From: Aplidium turbinatum
Taxonomy: Eukaryota > Chordata > Ascidiacea > Aplousobranchia > Polyclinidae
Length of the DNA stretch: 64,000 nt
Direction of reading: 5' to 3'
NCBI GenBank assembly: GCA_918807975.1
Contig: OU964923.1
Coordinates: 20,379,235 to 20,443,234, forward strand
The first letter of the stretch is position 1. Each line of letters begins with the position of its first letter. Below are positions 62,201-64,000 of this stretch, piece after piece. Below the pieces are notes generated by a model. It did no database searches. It was not told the DNA's origin and was given only the letters and a program-made list of their open reading frames with translations. The position numbers and the translations under genes are program-made.

Positions 62201-63937
62201 GTTATGTTTGTCACGTGATTCAATGTTTTTACCATCGATTCCGATAGAGCAGGGGTCACCAAATGGCGGCCCGCGGGCCGCATGCGGCCCGTCACGCTGT
62301 ATCGCTGCGGCCCGCGGAAGGTATCAGCGTACAAGTATAACCAAAAATACTTTCCGGGAAGCATATTTTTGCTTTGCATACAATTCCACCGACCGACCAT
62401 TCAGATTGTATAGTTCTAAGTGGGGTCGCTTAACGTTATTCCAATGCGATGTCCAGCCACACTGTCCCAGTGGTTGACTAAAACGTCCGTTTTCGAATTT
62501 CGAAATTGTCTGTGAGCATAGGGTTGCTTATTTTAAGTTTGTAAGTGTCATGTAAACACTAGTGTGCGTTTCACCGTTATTGTGTTTCACGAGCAGAGTT
62601 CCCTTCAAGCAAGTTTTTGTTAGCAAAATAGGCCGGTGTGCCAACTCAATTTATAATAAGTTGGCAAAATATTATATATAAATTTAAAGACATTTTCTGG
62701 TTGTAGCCTATCAAGAAAATGAAATATCTTCTGACAGGTGTTGGTTGAATTACTTCTGGTTGTATTATGGTTGTATTTTCATGAGACAACTTCTGGTTGT
62801 ATTATGAAAATATTTTAGTTTGGTACTGCAAAATGTTGTTAATCAACAATTCTTGCCATGCTGATAAGCACCGCAAGTGACAGTTGTCTAATAATCAAGA
62901 AATATGGTTTTATAGACTTTCACTAAAAGATGAAAAACCAACTCATTGCTTTTTTAGAAGGAACACCGTTCATGAGTTACGATAGAAACGTTTTTTTCGG
63001 TGATTTCTACAAGCGTTTGTTTCATGGTGCCTAGTTTGTTTCTCGCTGTTATTGGAGCCTATTTTTCGCTGATATGTTAGCAGCATAGCAGGTCACTGTT
63101 GTTGCCTGTATTGCGATGTGTCAAACATTTCTTTGGTTACTGAAACTGTTAATTGCAAGATATCTTTTGCGAAGCAAACCGTTCGCCTCGCTACAAGTGC
63201 GCAAAACAAGTGGCCTTGCTTATTAGACATTGTCAAAAGAAGTCAAAAGTGTTGTTAAAGGAGCTTGGCCTGGCAGTAGCGTTGTTCGACTAATTTTGTT
63301 GCTGCGGTATTCTAAGATAAATAATAACAACATGTAACGCTGGATACTGGGTACGAAATGCGTTCATTTCTAGCATAAGAGTCAACCTACCTAAAATTTT
63401 ATTAGTGCGGCCCGCCACAGCTCTCCTTAGTGCCAAAGTGACCCGCATGCAAAAAAGGTTGGTGACCCCTGCGATAGAGTATTTGAATTAAACTAAGATA
63501 GGAATCGAATAGAACAATGTAAAACTAAAGTCATTACGAGAGCATGCAATGTAAAGTATTTTATGGTAATGATCTCCAGCCCTTGCTTTAGAACTTTTTT
63601 AACAAGAATTGGAAATGGGAAAGGCTATCATTTTTTTAGCCTTTTGCAATTTATGCAAAATAAAAAGCATCCGTATACTGATATACTCCTTTTCTATGAC
63701 TTTGGTTTAACTTTCATATGATTTCACGAATTTGGCAAATACGTTATATTACATGTTGAGCAACTATGTTTGGCCATTCAGATTATGACTTTTATCACGT
63801 GTTTTGCAGTTGTTGGAAAGTTTAGTGATTGCAGCACAAGCTGTGGTATTGGATATCTAACACGAACTACAAGCTGCGGCAATCAGTGCAGCAGCATTGA
63901 ACATCGATCGTGCCCCACTTCAAGTGATTGCCAGTAA
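55611..63937 (+). CDS. Secreted ShK plus three-TSP1 protein; ends here or continues past the window
   Basis: Exons: 55611-55671 (signal peptide MLTLRVLLWLGSCASLISAQ), 56520-56648 (ShK, GCQDNAAIEVC to CRKTCGFC), 58477-58635 (TSP1, WGLWTTYSQCDVTCGGG), 60140-60286 (TSP1, WGDWYTTGQCSRTCGGG), 63810-63937 (TSP1, KFSDCSTSCGIG). All internal joins are GT/AG in phase 1. If the TAA at 63935 is used, the protein is 207 residues. The second and third tryptophan-rich starts carry WxxW sites (C-mannosylation) and CxxTCGGG (O-fucose type) typical of TSP1. It probably acts outside the cell as an adhesion or matrix protein, or as the N-terminal part of a longer protease like its neighbour. The function is unknown. 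Confidence 0.85.
56114..56345. repeat. (ATT)n microsatellite between two direct repeats
   Basis: About 110 bases of ATT repeats lie between two copies of GATGTAGACTTAGTTTAC (near 56114 and 56319) and variant TATAGATAGTTAG motifs. It lies in the first intron of the ShK/TSP1 gene. Confidence 0.85.
56650..57606. other. Intron, mostly unrecognised
   Basis: No extra ShK or TSP1 exon is visible. At about 57260-57277 there is a solitary hAT-like right end (AAGGTTGGGAACCTCTG) without a left partner. Confidence 0.45.
57608..57873 (+). repeat. tRNA-derived SINE A, copy 4
   Basis: The head GTTAGCTCAATGGCAAATCG is followed by ACTGCTCTCCATTCAGC and AGTCCGAGGATAAAGAT, matching the other copies. The tRNA part is decayed. 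Intronic. Confidence 0.82.
59725..59940 (-). repeat. tRNA-derived SINE A, copy 5, head truncated
   Basis: The reverse complement shows the tail (ATCTTTATCCTCGAACTGAG at the left) and the body (GAGCAGTTCTTG at the right), but not the tRNA head. It lies between the first two TSP1 exons. Confidence 0.8.
60287..61171. other. Intron, nothing recognised
   Basis: AT-rich DNA between the second TSP1 exon and the hAT element at 61180. No coding or bounded repeat is visible. Confidence 0.45.
61180..61890 (+). mobile_element. hAT transposon remnant (ZBED5-like C terminus), 8-bp TSD
   Basis: The ends CAGTGGTTCTTAACCT and AGGTTAAGAACCACTG are flanked by exact GCTTAGAT at 61172-61179 and 61891-61898. Plus-strand codons near 61550-61720 read FPSTYLCESAFSSVVALK and then LLDLESDLRCAVSKITPDI, the C-terminal domain of ZBED5-like hAT transposases, with an in-frame stop between the two pieces. 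Most of the enzyme is missing. It lies in the last visible intron of the ShK/TSP1 gene. Confidence 0.9.
62147..62231. repeat. 85-bp palindromic repeat
   Basis: The arms AACATTGAATCACGTGAC and GTCACGTGATTCAATGTT, plus an inner CATAACTC/GAGTTATG pair, form a stem of about 34 bases with a short loop. It is a probable foldback MITE. Confidence 0.7.
62250..63471. mobile_element. hAT MITE, 1.2 kb, 8-bp TSD
   Basis: The ends CAGGGGTCACCAAATGG and GGTTGGTGACCCCTG are flanked by exact CGATAGAG at 62242-62249 and 63472-63479. GCGGCCCGC-rich stretches sit inside both ends. I see no transposase. It lies 340 bases before the last TSP1 exon. Confidence 0.9.
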
Positions 63938-64000
63938 GAAGTTATTTTTTTAACAATTTATCACCTTGAAAGTGGGAGTCATGCACTTGCACCGAGGAAG

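Noticed and set aside
62109-62477. 122-codon frame
   Set aside because: It crosses a palindrome and the GC-rich end of a hAT element.
1-64000. CRISPR arrays, bacterial operons, rRNA genes
   Set aside because: None seen; spliced genes and eukaryotic transposons show this is animal nuclear DNA.

Overview
This 64 kb window is animal nuclear DNA. It is AT-rich, has intron-rich genes with GT/AG splice sites, and carries many nested transposons. I cannot name the species. An invertebrate, possibly a tunicate or cnidarian, is the best guess, because secreted ShK/TSP1/trypsin module proteins, tRNA-derived SINEs, a BEL/Pao LTR element and many hAT elements occur together. The species guess is inference; the gene calls rest on the sequence.

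Region 1 (about 44-23,780, minus strand): the 5' half of SPAG17 (the PF6 homologue of the ciliary central pair). I rebuilt 25 coding exons with matching splice phases, giving about 1,336 codons from the start codon at 23,780 to the left window edge. Its introns hold a 2.8 kb DNA transposon with a 10-bp target duplication, a hAT element, a 0.5 kb minisatellite, palindromic MITEs and tRNA-derived SINE pieces.

Region 2 (23.8-37.6 kb): non-genic DNA dominated by a nest. A piggyBac-type element (TTAA ends, 26,660-37,572) contains a hAT-like element, which in turn contains a hAT inside a hAT and a BEL/Pao retroelement with two 312-bp LTRs. A separate ZBED-like hAT lies in the right arm.

Region 3 (37.8-49.0 kb, minus strand): a complete 10-exon gene for a secreted serine protease of about 443 residues: signal peptide, two ShK domains, one TSP1 domain, then a trypsin-like domain with His, Asp and Ser all present. 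Its introns hold SINEs, hATs, MITEs and a LINE tail.

Region 4 (49.0-55.6 kb): intergenic DNA with nothing I recognise.

Region 5 (55.6-63.9 kb, plus strand): a second secreted gene, divergent from the first: signal peptide, one ShK and three TSP1 repeats. It may end in the window or continue beyond it. Two more hAT elements lie in its last intron. The two secreted genes look like head-to-head relatives built from phase-1 exons. SPAG17 is functionally unrelated to them.
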